64,000 nucleotides of DNA from Paracidovorax oryzae ATCC 19882 (GCF_000687165.1 NZ_JMKU01000005.1:62001-126000), one strand, 5' to 3'; shown: positions 40,805 through 49,677, counted from the stretch's first letter. Translations and numbers: made by a program. The notes: a model not told the origin generated them from the sequence alone.

Positions 40805-41932
40805 TCATGCGGGCGGCTCCTCCGGCATTCCGGCGGCGGCCTGCGCCAGGGCCCACGCCACGTGCTCGCGCACCAGGGGGCTCGGGTCATCCACGCGCGA
40901 TGCCAGGGCGGCCCGCAGTGCCGGATCGCCCGTGGCGCGCAACGCATTGCCCAGCGCCACGGCCACGTTGCGCAGCCAGCGCTCATGCCCGATGCGGCGG
41001 ATCGGCCCGCCCTCGGTCATGCGCAGGAAAGTGCCCTCGTCCCAGGCGAACCACTCGGCCAGCGGGCGCCCCGAGAGCCCGGGGCGTTCGTCGAAATCGG
41101 GCACCTGCGCGGGCTGGGCGAACTTGTTCCACGGGCAGGCGAGCTGGCAATCGTCGCAGCCATAGATGCGATTGCCCATGAGGGGCCGGAGCGCTTCCGG
41201 AATGGGCCCTGGATGCTCGATGGTGAGGTACGAGATGCAGCGCCGCGCATCCACGCGCTGCGGCGCGACGATGGCGCGCGTCGGGCAGACATCGATGCAG
41301 GCCTGGCAGGAGCCGCAATGCGCGCTCACGGGCTCGCTGGGCGCCAGGGGCAGATCGACGTAGATCTCGCCCAGGAAGAACATGGAGCCGGCTTCGCGGT
41401 GCAGCACCAGCGTGTGCTTGCCGCGCCAGCCCTGCCCGCTGCGGCGGGCAAGCTCGGCCTCCAGCACCGGCGCGGAATCGGTGAACACGCGGTGCCCGAA
41501 AGGCCCCACCACGCCGGCGATGCGGTCCGCGAGCTTCTGCAGACGGGCGCGCAGCACCTTGTGGTAGTCCCGCCCCCGCGCATAGACCGACACGATGCCT
41601 TCGCGGGGCCTGTCCAGCCGCGAAAGTTCGGCCGCCTGCCACCCCGCTGGCGAACCCTCGCGCTCCGCGGCGCGCTCCAGGGTCTGCCGCGGCAGGTAGT
41701 CCATGCGCACGGTGATCACGCTCACGGTACCGGGCACCAGTTCCGCCGGCCTGGCGCGCTTGAGCCCATGGGACTGCATGTAGTGCATGTCTCCATGGAA
41801 CCCTTGGGCCAGCCATTGCATCAACCCCGGCTCCGCCGACGACAAATCCACGCCGGCGACGCCAATTTGGGAAAATCCCAGTTCGCGGGCCCAGCCTTGC
41901 ATTTGAGGAACGAGTTGACTGCTGCACGACAT
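40805..41932 (-). CDS. queG: Epoxyqueuosine reductase
   Basis: Last step of queuosine (tRNA wobble base) synthesis: reduces epoxyqueuosine to queuosine with cobalamin and two 4Fe-4S clusters. 375 residues. N-terminal domain with GFSQIGVAGVDL and GDMHYMQSHGLKRARP; cobalamin-binding core with VRMDYLP; two ferredoxin motifs CGSCQACIDVCPTRAI and CDDCQLACPWN near residues 205-270; and a HEAT-like C-terminal repeat (LGNALRATGDPALRAAL). Start: ATG at 41932 (or GTG at 41935). TACAAT at 41942-41947 ends six bases before the GTG. The first codons overlap the divergent tsaE start by 18 bases. Confidence 0.93.
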   Translation of the reverse strand: MSCSSQLVPQMQGWARELGFSQIGVAGVDLSSAEPGLMQWLAQGFHGDMHYMQSHGLKRARPAELVPGTVSVITVRMDYLPRQTLERAAEREGSPAGWQAAELSRLDRPREGIVSVYARGRDYHKVLRARLQKLADRIAGVVGPFGHRVFTDSAPVLEAELARRSGQGWRGKHTLVLHREAGSMFFLGEIYVDLPLAPSEPVSAHCGSCQACIDVCPTRAIVAPQRVDARRCISYLTIEHPGPIPEALRPLMGNRIYGCDDCQLACPWNKFAQPAQVPDFDERPGLSGRPLAEWFAWDEGTFLRMTEGGPIRRIGHERWLRNVAVALGNALRATGDPALRAALASRVDDPSPLVREHVAWALAQAAAGMPEEPPA

Positions 41933-42460
41933 CACCCGGGGATTGTAGAAAGCCCCTCCGGAACCGACACCCTGCAAAGGGTCTGGCGGAGCGAGGACGA
42001 CACCGCGGCATTCGCGCGCGCGCTCGCCGCGCAGCCCGCCCTGGCGAACGCCTTCGTCACCCTGCACGGCGACCTGGGCGCGGGCAAGACCACCTTCGTG
42101 CGGCACCTGCTGCGGGCCCTGGGCGTGCAGGGCCGGATCAAGAGCCCGACCTATGCCGTGGTGGAACCGCACGACACCGAGGCCGGGCCGGCATGGCATT
42201 TCGACTTCTACCGCTTCGGCGATCCCCGGGAGTGGGAGGACGCAGGCTTTCGCGACATCTTCGCGGGCCCCGGCCTGAAGCTCGCCGAGTGGCCCGAGAA
42301 AGCCGCGGGATTGCTGCCCGCCGCCGACCTTGTCCTACAGATCGAAGCATCCCCTCCCGCCAATGGCGCGTACGATGGCGACGGCCTGTCCCGGCAGGTC
42401 CTGCTGCGCGCCGGCACCCCCCTCGGCCGCACCCTGGTGCAAGCACTTCCCGCAGAATGA
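41915..42460 (+). CDS. tsaE: tRNA threonylcarbamoyladenosine synthesis ATPase TsaE
   Basis: ATPase that powers the TsaBDE step of t6A synthesis at tRNA position 37. The P-loop is in LHGDLGAGKTTFVRHLL, then SPTYAVVEPH, and FDFYRFGDPREWEDAGF with the conserved DxYR and ExE-type motif, then AEWPEKA. About 181 residues. Start: TTG at 41915, chosen because GAGGAACGAG precedes it with normal spacing; no ATG is available. Its start codon overlaps the queG coding sequence, so the two divergent messages are antisense at their 5' ends. The stop overlaps the amiC start as ATGA. Confidence 0.9.
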   Translation: MTAARHHPGIVESPSGTDTLQRVWRSEDDTAAFARALAAQPALANAFVTLHGDLGAGKTTFVRHLLRALGVQGRIKSPTYAVVEPHDTEAGPAWHFDFYRFGDPREWEDAGFRDIFAGPGLKLAEWPEKAAGLLPAADLVLQIEASPPANGAYDGDGLSRQVLLRAGTPLGRTLVQALPAE

Positions 42461-44007
42461 GCGAAGACGCCCTCCCCCCTTCCCCCCCGCCCGCCGCTCC
42501 TTCGCCCCTGGCGCATGGCCCATCGCGGCGCCGGCTGCTGCGCGCCGGATCCCTGGTGCTCCTGCTCGGGGCCGCGCAGATCGCCCGCGGCGCGGGCATC
42601 GTCGCGGTGCGCGTATGGCCGGCGCAGGACTATTCCCGCGTGACCATCGAATCGGACCAGCAGCTCACCGCCAAGCAGTTCTTCGTGGCCACGCCGCCGC
42701 GGCTGGCGGTGGACATCGAGGGCATCGACCTGAATCCCGAACTGCGCGAACTGGTCGCGAAGGTGAAGCCGGACGACCCCAACATCGCCGGCATCCGCGT
42801 CGGCCAGAACGCCCCGGGCGTCGTGCGGCTGGTGGTGGACCTCAAGCGCGCCGCGCTGCCCCAGGTCTTCACCCTGCCCCCGATCGCCGCCTACCGGCAC
42901 CGGCTGGTCTTCGACCTCTACCCCGCCGAACCCGAGGATCCCCTGGAGACCCTGATCGCCGAGCGCCTGCGGGACGCAGCGCCAGGCACGGCTTCCGCGG
43001 GCACCACCGCCGCGCCGGCCCCGTTGCCCAACATCGCCGCGGCGAAGCCGGGCACGGCTGGCGACCCGATCGGCGACCTGATCGCGCAGCACAACACGCC
43101 GCCGGGCAAAGCCGCCCATGCGGCGCCGGGCGGCCTGCCTACGGCATCGCCCGGCCCCACGGCGCCGGTGGCCACGCCGTCCGGCGCACCGGCGGCCGCG
43201 CCCCCGGCAGTGGCTGCCGCGCCAGCGCCGCCGCATGCCGGCAGCGGCACGTCGCCAGCCGCCCCGGCCATTGCCCGGGCTACCGACCGGCTCATCATCA
43301 TCGCCCTCGATCCGGGCCATGGCGGTGAAGATCCCGGCGCCACCGGTCCGGGCGGAACACGCGAGAAGGACGTGGTCCTGAAGGTCGCGTTCCTGCTGCG
43401 CGACCGGATCAATGCCACCACCGTCGGGGGCAACCCGATGCGCGCCTTCATGACCCGCGACGCGGATTTCTTCGTGCCGCTCGGCGTGCGGGTGGAAAAG
43501 GCGCGGCGCGTGCAGGCGGACCTGTTCGTCAGCATCCATGCCGACGCCTTCACCACGCCGGCCGCCCGCGGTGCGAGCGTCTTCGCGCTCAGCCAGAGCG
43601 GTGCGTCCAGCACGGCCGCGCGGTGGCTGGCCAACAAGGAAAACCAGTCCGACCTCGTCGGGGGGCTGAACGTGCGCAGCCAGGACAGGCACGTGCAGAG
43701 CGCCCTGCTCGACATGAGCACCACGGCGCAGATCAATGACAGCCTCAAGCTCGGCAGCGTGCTGCTGGGCGAGATCGGCAACATGGCCAGGCTTCACAAG
43801 CCACGCGTGGAACAGGCCGGGTTCGCCGTGCTGAAGGCACCGGACATTCCCAGCGTGCTGGTGGAGACAGCCTTCATCAGCAACCCCGAAGAAGAGGCCA
43901 AGCTCCGCACGGCCGCCTACCAGCAGCAGCTGGCGGATGCGCTGATGCGCGGCATCACCCGCTACTTCGCGAAGAATCCGCCGCTCGCACGCAGCCGGTC
44001 CGTCTGA
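42457..44007 (+). CDS. amiC: N-acetylmuramoyl-L-alanine amidase (AmiC/AmiA type, AMIN domain)
   Basis: Periplasmic amidase that splits septal peptidoglycan during division, activated by LytM factors. 516 residues. A twin-arginine-like signal (SRRRLLRAGSLVLLLGAAQ) fits Tat export. AMIN domain near residues 50-150 (LAVDIEGIDL), a Pro/Ala-rich linker near 175-280, and an Amidase_3 domain. Zinc ligands are visible: His in ALDPGHGGEDPG, Glu in TREKDVVL, and His in SIHADAF; the catalytic Glu is in SVLVETAFISN. Starts at ATG 42457 with an ATGA overlap to tsaE, a conserved tsaE-amiC-(mutL) neighbourhood. Confidence 0.94.
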   Translation: MSEDALPPSPPPAAPSPLAHGPSRRRLLRAGSLVLLLGAAQIARGAGIVAVRVWPAQDYSRVTIESDQQLTAKQFFVATPPRLAVDIEGIDLNPELRELVAKVKPDDPNIAGIRVGQNAPGVVRLVVDLKRAALPQVFTLPPIAAYRHRLVFDLYPAEPEDPLETLIAERLRDAAPGTASAGTTAAPAPLPNIAAAKPGTAGDPIGDLIAQHNTPPGKAAHAAPGGLPTASPGPTAPVATPSGAPAAAPPAVAAAPAPPHAGSGTSPAAPAIARATDRLIIIALDPGHGGEDPGATGPGGTREKDVVLKVAFLLRDRINATTVGGNPMRAFMTRDADFFVPLGVRVEKARRVQADLFVSIHADAFTTPAARGASVFALSQSGASSTAARWLANKENQSDLVGGLNVRSQDRHVQSALLDMSTTAQINDSLKLGSVLLGEIGNMARLHKPRVEQAGFAVLKAPDIPSVLVETAFISNPEEEAKLRTAAYQQQLADALMRGITRYFAKNPPLARSRSV

Positions 44008-44139
44008 CCCCATGGCCCCGGGCCGGCCGGCACCCGCAGACCGCCCGGGCATGCAGGCATTGCCTTGCGGCGCTGGCTGGGCCACAGTTCCATGCACCCC
44101 ACGACGAAACGCCCCGCACCGGGGCCAGAGGAGTTTTCC

Positions 44140-44481
44140 ATGGCTTTGCAGCATGCACGTTCCGCCGAAGTCGTCAGCGTCCGCCCGCTCGGTGCCGCGC
44201 TGGCGGGAACCGCCACCTCGGCCATCATCAAGGCCGCGCAGCTCGAAGTGATCCGGGCTGTTCTGCCCGCCGGCAAGGAGCTTCGCCAGCACGAGGTGCC
44301 CGGGGAGTTCACGATCCAGTGCATCGAAGGGGAAGTGGAACTGCACACCGCTTCGGGTGCCAGCCTGCTGCGCCCGGGCGACCTCGTCCATCTGCAGGCC
44401 CGTGCCGTCCATTCGCTGCGCGGACTGACCGATGCCTCGCTGCTGCTCACGCTGTGCCTGGTTCCCCAAACCGGACAGTAA
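44140..44481 (+). CDS. Small cupin protein
   Basis: A 113-residue single-domain cupin. Motif 1 is modified: GKELRQHEVPGEFTIQCIEGEVEL, with a single His and Glu rather than the full HxH; motif 2 is LLRPGDLVHLQARAVHSLRGL. Both strands and the second-motif histidines are present. Metal binding and activity are not predictable. Start: ATG at 44140, with GAGGAG upstream. It lies after amiC in a short gene-sparse region, and precedes a small lipoprotein. Confidence 0.85.
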   Translation: MALQHARSAEVVSVRPLGAALAGTATSAIIKAAQLEVIRAVLPAGKELRQHEVPGEFTIQCIEGEVELHTASGASLLRPGDLVHLQARAVHSLRGLTDASLLLTLCLVPQTGQ

Positions 44482-44597
44482 CGTCCTACAACCGGCGGTT
44501 GGAGCTGCTTACACACGCCTGGAGCGAGCGGAGCGATAGTGCGTACATGGGTAGAAGGACATTCCCTGAGCCTGCAATTCCACACAAGGAGCACACC

Positions 44598-44825
44598 ATG
44601 AACTACCGCCATCTCCTCTCCGCCGCCGCCTGCGTCGCCGCACTGGGCCTGGCAGGATGCTCTTCCAATCCGTCCAATGCACAGATCGGCACCGGCGTGG
44701 GCGCCGTCGCTGGCGGCGTGCTGGGCAGCGCGGTCGGCGGCACCGCGGCCACCGTGGGTGGCGCAGCAGCCGGTGCGCTCATCGGCCACGAACTGGGCGA
44801 AGACCGCGACCAGCGCCGCCGCTGA
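44598..44825 (+). CDS. Small glycine-zipper lipoprotein
   Basis: A 75-residue protein with a lipoprotein signal peptide ending in LAGC (Cys21), then a short linker and a glycine zipper (IGTGVGAVAGGVLGSAVGG and GGAAAGALIGHELGE). It ends in a charged tail (DRDQRRR). This is the OsmB-like type of small envelope lipoprotein, usually induced by osmotic or stationary-phase stress in other bacteria; the regulation here is not visible. Start: ATG at 44598 with AAGGAG about six bases upstream. Confidence 0.85.
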   Translation: MNYRHLLSAAACVAALGLAGCSSNPSNAQIGTGVGAVAGGVLGSAVGGTAATVGGAAAGALIGHELGEDRDQRRR

Positions 44826-44956
44826 ACGCAGGTACGACGTTAAGAACCTTTCGCGGAAGCAGCCTGCGCTGCTCCGCACCACGAGCCGCTCGCATGGCAG
44901 TCGCCGCGCGGGCGGCTTTGTTCATGGGCATGGCACGCGCGACCGCCTGCCGACCT

Positions 44957-45025
44957 TGATGAATAAAATATATTTATCGTTACTCACAAATACTCTAATA
45001 AACAATAAAGCTAGCAGCGGCTAGC
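44957..45025. other. AT-rich island ending in a GCTAGC inverted repeat
   Basis: About 58 bases (44957-45014) are nearly all A and T (TGAATAAAATATATTTATCG), very unlike the surrounding 68% GC DNA. The stretch runs into GCTAGC-AGCG-GCTAGC (45010-45025), a perfect 6-base inverted repeat with 4-base spacing. It lies between the glycine-zipper gene and the alpha/beta hydrolase; it could be a promoter/UP-element region, or a remnant of a mobile element. The T-run that follows (45039-45045) suggests a weak terminator. Confidence 0.4.
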
Positions 45026-45065
45026 ATTCAGCGGTCCCTTTTTTTGCAGAGGAAGGTCGCTGTTC

Positions 45066-46040
45066 ATGGCCCGATTTCCCCACCCACCGCGCATCGGAAT
45101 GCCCCACTGCGCCGAGGGCGGGCAACCGCGGCGGACGGCGCTGCGGTTCCGCGGGACGGGCCCGGCGACGGCGGCCTTGCCGATGGCCGGTGACGATTTC
45201 AGCGCATTCGCCGAAGAACAGGTCCTGCGGCTGCCCACCGCGGAAGGTGGCCAGCTTCGCTACCAGGACCGCGGCAGGGGGCCCACCGTCCTGCTGGGCC
45301 ACAGCTATCTGTGGAACTCCACGATGTGGGAGCCCCAGATCCGGGCCCTGTCGCGCTGCTATCGCGTGATCGCGCCCGATCTCTGGGGCCACGGGGCGTC
45401 CGGTCCGCTGCCGGGCGGTACGCACGACCTGCAGGCCCTGGCCGGTCACATGCTGTCCATGCTCGATGCCTTGCAGATCGACGAGTTCGCCGTGGTCGGC
45501 CTGTCGGCGGGCGGCCTGTGGGGCGCGGAACTGGCACTGCTGGCGCCCGGACGGGTGCGCAGCCTGGTGCTGATGGGATCCCGCCTGGGCGCCGAGCCCG
45601 AAGCGACGCACCGCCATTACGCGGGCCTGCTCGACGCGATCGAGGCCGCAGGGCGTGTCACCCCGCCACTGGCACAGGCCATCGTTCCGCTCTTCTTCCG
45701 CGCCGGCACGGACATGGACGCCGTCCATCCGGCGGCGTTCGCCCGCTGCCTGGCGTCGATGCCCACCGACCGGCTGCGTGATTCGATCGTCCCCCTGGGC
45801 CGGCTCCTGCTGGCGCGCAGCGATGCGCCGGGCCGGCTGGCGGCGCTGGACCCGGCCACCACGCTGATGATGTGCGGTGACGGCGATACCGCCTGCCCGC
45901 CCCGCGGGATGCAGGACATGGCGCACTCGCTGGGCTGCGATGCCGTGATCGTGCCGGCCGCGGGCCACTTCTCGAACCTGGACAACCCCGAGGCCGTCAA
46001 CCACCACCTGCTGCGGTGGCTGGAGCGAACGCTGCGCTAG
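45066..46040 (+). CDS. Alpha/beta hydrolase
   Basis: A 324-residue (or 285-residue, from ATG 45183) alpha/beta hydrolase fold protein. Oxyanion segment GPTVLLGHSYLWNSTMW, the PDLWGHGAS turn, nucleophile elbow VVGLSAGGLWG (Ser), acid MMCGDGDTACPP (Asp) and catalytic His in PAAGHFSNLD complete the triad. It resembles small esterases or pantothenoyl/BioH-like hydrolases; substrate unknown. Start: ATG at 45066 has AGAGGAAGG about nine bases upstream. The 39-residue N-terminal extension is basic and low-complexity, so the second ATG may be the real start. Confidence 0.85.
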   Translation: MARFPHPPRIGMPHCAEGGQPRRTALRFRGTGPATAALPMAGDDFSAFAEEQVLRLPTAEGGQLRYQDRGRGPTVLLGHSYLWNSTMWEPQIRALSRCYRVIAPDLWGHGASGPLPGGTHDLQALAGHMLSMLDALQIDEFAVVGLSAGGLWGAELALLAPGRVRSLVLMGSRLGAEPEATHRHYAGLLDAIEAAGRVTPPLAQAIVPLFFRAGTDMDAVHPAAFARCLASMPTDRLRDSIVPLGRLLLARSDAPGRLAALDPATTLMMCGDGDTACPPRGMQDMAHSLGCDAVIVPAAGHFSNLDNPEAVNHHLLRWLERTLR

Positions 46041-46079
46041 TCACTGCGAACCGCTCCGGGCGCAGCCGCGCCTTTCGTA

Positions 46080-46724
46080 TCAGGCGGCCTGCCGGCGGCC
46101 CGCACGCCAGGCGCCGAAGATGGCGATGAGGCCCGGCACCAGGATCAGCGCCCAGATGATCTTGTCGAGGTTGGCCTGCACCCAGGGGAAGTTGCCGAAG
46201 AAGTAGCCCGCCGTGCAGATGCCCAGCACCCACAGCAGGGCGCCGCCCACGTTGTAGGCGGTGAACTTGCCGCGGTGCATCTCGGCCACGCCCGCCACGA
46301 ACGGGGCGAAGGTGCGGATGAACGGCATGAAGCGTGCCAGCACGATGGTGATGCCGCCATAGCGCTCATAGAACGCATGGGCCTGCTCGAAGGCCCGGCG
46401 GTTGAACCACCGCGAGTCCGGCCACTGGAACACCTTGGGCCCGAAATACCGTCCGATGGTGTAGTTGCACTGGTCTCCGAGCACGGCCGCCGCCAGCAGC
46501 ACGGCGCAGGCGATTGGGAAGCTCATCAGCCCGGCGCCGCACAGCGCGCCCACGATGAAGAGCAGGGAATCGCCGGGCAGGAAGGGCATGACGACGACGC
46601 CCGTCTCCACGAACACGATGGCGAAGAGCAGTGCATAGACCCAGGGGCCGTACGCGGCCACGAAGGCCGCGATGTGCTTGTCCACGTGCAGGATGAAATC
46701 GATGAGGAACTGGATGGCTTCCAA
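46080..46724 (-). CDS. DedA family membrane protein
   Basis: Inner-membrane protein of 214 residues with about five to six hydrophobic segments. DedA/VTT proteins are thought to act in phospholipid (undecaprenyl-phosphate or PE) flipping and affect envelope homeostasis and drug tolerance. Family motifs: FVETGVVVMPFLPGDSLLFI and ARFMPFIRTFAPFVAGVAEM, with a glycine-rich FxxRxxP. Start: TTG at 46724 with AAGGA seven bases upstream; no ATG fits. It is divergent from mutL. Confidence 0.9.
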   Translation of the reverse strand: MEAIQFLIDFILHVDKHIAAFVAAYGPWVYALLFAIVFVETGVVVMPFLPGDSLLFIVGALCGAGLMSFPIACAVLLAAAVLGDQCNYTIGRYFGPKVFQWPDSRWFNRRAFEQAHAFYERYGGITIVLARFMPFIRTFAPFVAGVAEMHRGKFTAYNVGGALLWVLGICTAGYFFGNFPWVQANLDKIIWALILVPGLIAIFGAWRAGRRQAA

Positions 46725-46857
46725 GGCGGGTCCTTCAGGAGCGGCAGGGCGAAAAAAGGAGTCGTTGCGGCCAGGCAGGTGCTTTCGCCCCGCGGGGGAA
46801 GCGGGCACCCGCCGGCGCGGCGCGTAACTCTAACCGCACTGCCTACAATGCCGCCCG

Positions 46858-48945
46858 ATGACCCCAGAGCCAGCCCCCCCGCGCCGCCCGATCCGCGATC
46901 TTCCGGACGAACTGATCAGCCAGATCGCCGCGGGCGAGGTGGTGGAGCGGCCCGCGTCGGCCGTGCGCGAGCTCGTGGACAACGCGCTGGATGCCGGCGC
47001 CCGGCAGGTCACCGTGCGGCTGCTGGCGGGCGGCGTTCGCCTGATCGCGGTGGAGGACGACGGCTGCGGCATCCCGCCCGAGGAATTGCCGGTGGCCCTG
47101 CGCCGCCATGCGACCAGCAAGATCACCAACCTGCACGACCTGGAGTCGGTGGCGACCATGGGCTTTCGCGGCGAGGCGCTGGCCGCCATCGCGTCGGTCT
47201 CGGAGATGGCCCTGCTGTCGCGGACCGAGGAGCAGCCCACGGCCTTCCTGCTCGACGCGCGCAGCGGCGAGCTGCGCCCCGCGGCGCGCAGCCGCGGCAC
47301 CACCGTGGAAGTGAAGGAGCTGTTCTTTTCCACCCCCGCGCGGCGCAAGTTCCTCAAGACCGATGCGACGGAGCTGGCGCACTGCATCGAGGCCGTGCGC
47401 CGCCATGCGCTGGCCCGGCCGGATGTCGGGTTCGCGATCTGGCACGAAGGCAAGCTCGTCGAGCAATGGCGCGCGACGCTGGCCGCCCCCGCGGCCCCGG
47501 CGGATGGCGCCGTGGACGATGCGGCGCTGGAGGATGCGCTGGCGCGCCGGCTGTCCGACGTGCTGGGCGAGGACTTCCTGGCCGAGTCGATCGCCGTGCG
47601 GCACCGCTCCGGGCCGGTGACCGTCACCGGGAGGGCCGGGCTGCCGGACGCCGCGCGCTCGCGCGCCGACCAGCAGTTCTGCTACGTCAACGGCCGGTTC
47701 GTGCGCGACAAGGTGCTCACGCATGCGGCCCGCAGTGCCTACGAGGACGTGCTGCACGGGCAGAAGCAGCCGGTGTATGCGCTCTATGTGGCGATCGATC
47801 CGATGCGGGTGGACGTGAACGTGCATCCCACCAAGATCGAGGTGCGCTTCCGCGACAGCCGCGAAGTCCACCAGGCCGTGCGGCATGCGGTGGAGAACGC
47901 CCTGGCGGCTCCGCGCGCGCAGGCGCTGGCGGCGGCCGCGCAAGGCACGGCCGATGCAGGTGCGCCCGCCGCGGATTCGCCCGCGGCCCGCATGCCGCCG
48001 CCCGCCCTGCCCCGGCAGGCCGCGATGCATTTCGATACCCGCCCCGGGCACCGGGTCACCGACCTGGAAGCGCTCTGGGGCCGCAAGGACACCACGCCCT
48101 CCGCGCAGCCCGGCGGCGCCGCGGCGGCCTTCGCACAGCCCCCCGGGCCGCATGCGCCGCCGCCGTTCGCCCCGGTGCCGGGGGTGGCTGCCACAGTGCA
48201 GGAGGCTCCTGCCGCCTATGCCATGGCTCCCGGAGCCCTGCCGGCCACGGACGCGCCCGCAGCCTCGCAGGAAGGCGCCCCGGACGGTGCAGGCACCTTC
48301 GCGGCAGCGCCCGGCGCTTCTGCACAGGCCGAGGCGCCCACCGGTGCCGAGCCGGAAGTCTGGCCGCTGGGGCGCGCGGTGGCCCAGATCCACGGCGTGT
48401 ACATCCTGGCCGAGAACGCCCAGGGCATGGTGATCGTGGACATGCACGCGGCGCACGAGCGCATCGTGTACGAGCGCCTCAAGGCCCAGGTGGATGCCAG
48501 CGAGCGCATCGCGAGCCAGCCGTTGCTGATTCCCGCGACGTTCGCCGCCACGCCCGAGGAAGTGGCCACGGCGGAAGCCCATGGCGACACGCTCGACATG
48601 CTCGGCCTCGAAGTCTCGCCGTTCTCTCCCCGCACGCTGGCAGTGCGCGCCGTCCCCACGTCGCTCGCCCAGGGCGACGCGGTGGAATTGGCGCGCAGCG
48701 TGCTCGCGGAGCTGGCGGCGCACGATGCCACCACCGTGGTGCAGCGGGCCCGCAACGAGATCCTGGGTACCATGGCCTGCCATGGCGCGGTGCGCGCGCA
48801 CCGGCGGCTCACGCTCGACGAAATGAATGCGCTGCTGCGACAGATGGAAGTGACGGAACGCTCCGACCAGTGCAACCATGGCCGGCCCACATGGCGGCAG
48901 CTGTCGATGCGCGAGCTGGACGCGCTGTTCCTGCGCGGGCGCTGA
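46858..48945 (+). CDS. mutL: DNA mismatch repair protein MutL (with endonuclease motif)
   Basis: Coordinates mismatch repair after MutS. 695 residues: GHKL ATPase domain (about 1-335) with ELVDNALDAGARQ, VEDDGCGI, RHATSKI and MGFRGEALA; an Ala/Pro-rich linker (about 360-490); and a C-terminal dimerisation and endonuclease domain. That domain carries DMHAAHERIVYERLK from residue 528, which fits the DQHAx2Ex4E metal motif with Gln changed to Met, as reported for other MutL proteins from Betaproteobacteria (e.g. Neisseria), and the CNHGRPTW motif near the C-terminus. It should thus nick DNA itself. TACAAT at 46844-46849 lies eight bases before the ATG and there is no ribosome binding site. Confidence 0.95.
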   Translation: MTPEPAPPRRPIRDLPDELISQIAAGEVVERPASAVRELVDNALDAGARQVTVRLLAGGVRLIAVEDDGCGIPPEELPVALRRHATSKITNLHDLESVATMGFRGEALAAIASVSEMALLSRTEEQPTAFLLDARSGELRPAARSRGTTVEVKELFFSTPARRKFLKTDATELAHCIEAVRRHALARPDVGFAIWHEGKLVEQWRATLAAPAAPADGAVDDAALEDALARRLSDVLGEDFLAESIAVRHRSGPVTVTGRAGLPDAARSRADQQFCYVNGRFVRDKVLTHAARSAYEDVLHGQKQPVYALYVAIDPMRVDVNVHPTKIEVRFRDSREVHQAVRHAVENALAAPRAQALAAAAQGTADAGAPAADSPAARMPPPALPRQAAMHFDTRPGHRVTDLEALWGRKDTTPSAQPGGAAAAFAQPPGPHAPPPFAPVPGVAATVQEAPAAYAMAPGALPATDAPAASQEGAPDGAGTFAAAPGASAQAEAPTGAEPEVWPLGRAVAQIHGVYILAENAQGMVIVDMHAAHERIVYERLKAQVDASERIASQPLLIPATFAATPEEVATAEAHGDTLDMLGLEVSPFSPRTLAVRAVPTSLAQGDAVELARSVLAELAAHDATTVVQRARNEILGTMACHGAVRAHRRLTLDEMNALLRQMEVTERSDQCNHGRPTWRQLSMRELDALFLRGR

Positions 48946-48968
48946 CCCACGGAAAAAAGGACATCCCC

Positions 48969-49658
48969 ATGCCAATCCGCCGCGCTTCTTTCGGTCACCG
49001 CCTCTACCGGGAATCCACGGCACGCGGCCTCGTGGCCCTGGCCGCGTTTGCGGCAGGTTCTCCGGATGTGCATGCGGGGCGCCCGCTCACGGTGGACGAC
49101 GCGGGTGTGAACGCCCCCGGCGAGGGCCATGTCGAAGTCTGGTGGGAAGGCGTGCACCAGGAGCGCGGCGCCGTCTTCGCAGCGCCGGCCTACGCGCCCC
49201 GCGCGCTTCCGGGGCTGGAAGTGGGCGCCCTGCTGGCCCGCGACCTGCACGGCCGCACCACGCTGAGCGGCCTGCAGGCGAAGTGGCAATGGACGCCCCC
49301 GCGCGAGGGCGGCTGCCACGTGGCCAGCAGCGCCGGCCTGGTCCATGCCTACGGAGAGAACGGCAGCACGCTGGCGCTGACGGCGATCGGCACCTGCACC
49401 ACCGGCTGGGGCGCGGTGCATGCGAATCTCGGCGCCCTGCGGACGCCCGAGAAGTGGCGGCCCGCCTGGGGCATCGCGGTGGAATCGACCTGGGGCGCCG
49501 TCACGGCGCACGTCGAGGCGTTCGGCGAACGCAACGGCCCGCCCACCTACCAGACCGGCGCCCTGTGGGAATGGACGCCGGGCTGGCAGCTCGACGGTAT
49601 CGTGGGGCGCCGCCAGGGGCGGACCCTGCTCAGCCTGGGCATCAAGCACAGCTTCTGA
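48969..49658 (+). CDS. Probable outer-membrane protein, unknown function
   Basis: A 229-residue protein with a signal peptide (basic start, then GLVALAAFAAGSPDVHA, cleavage near residue 36), then a beta-rich domain with many aromatic residues (HVEVWWEGVHQ, AKWQWTPPREGG, ALWEWTPGWQLD) and a C-terminal strand ending LGIKHSF, the Phe terminus recognised by the BAM complex. It resembles periplasmic/outer-membrane proteins of unknown function in this family. No ligand can be predicted. Start: ATG at 48969 with AAGGA nearby; it lies 23 bases after mutL. It converges with glpQ. Confidence 0.7.
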   Translation: MPIRRASFGHRLYRESTARGLVALAAFAAGSPDVHAGRPLTVDDAGVNAPGEGHVEVWWEGVHQERGAVFAAPAYAPRALPGLEVGALLARDLHGRTTLSGLQAKWQWTPPREGGCHVASSAGLVHAYGENGSTLALTAIGTCTTGWGAVHANLGALRTPEKWRPAWGIAVESTWGAVTAHVEAFGERNGPPTYQTGALWEWTPGWQLDGIVGRRQGRTLLSLGIKHSF

Positions 49659-49677
49659 GCGCCGCCCGCACGGCCGC

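Noticed and set aside
45010-45025. GCTAGC-AGCG-GCTAGC as a strong terminator
   Set aside because: The stem is only 6 bp with a 4-base loop and the T-run lies 14 bases away, so it is recorded as an inverted repeat only.
46275-48968. Upstream extension of the frame holding the 229-residue outer-membrane protein
   Set aside because: It runs through mutL in another frame; the real gene starts at ATG 48969 with a signal peptide.
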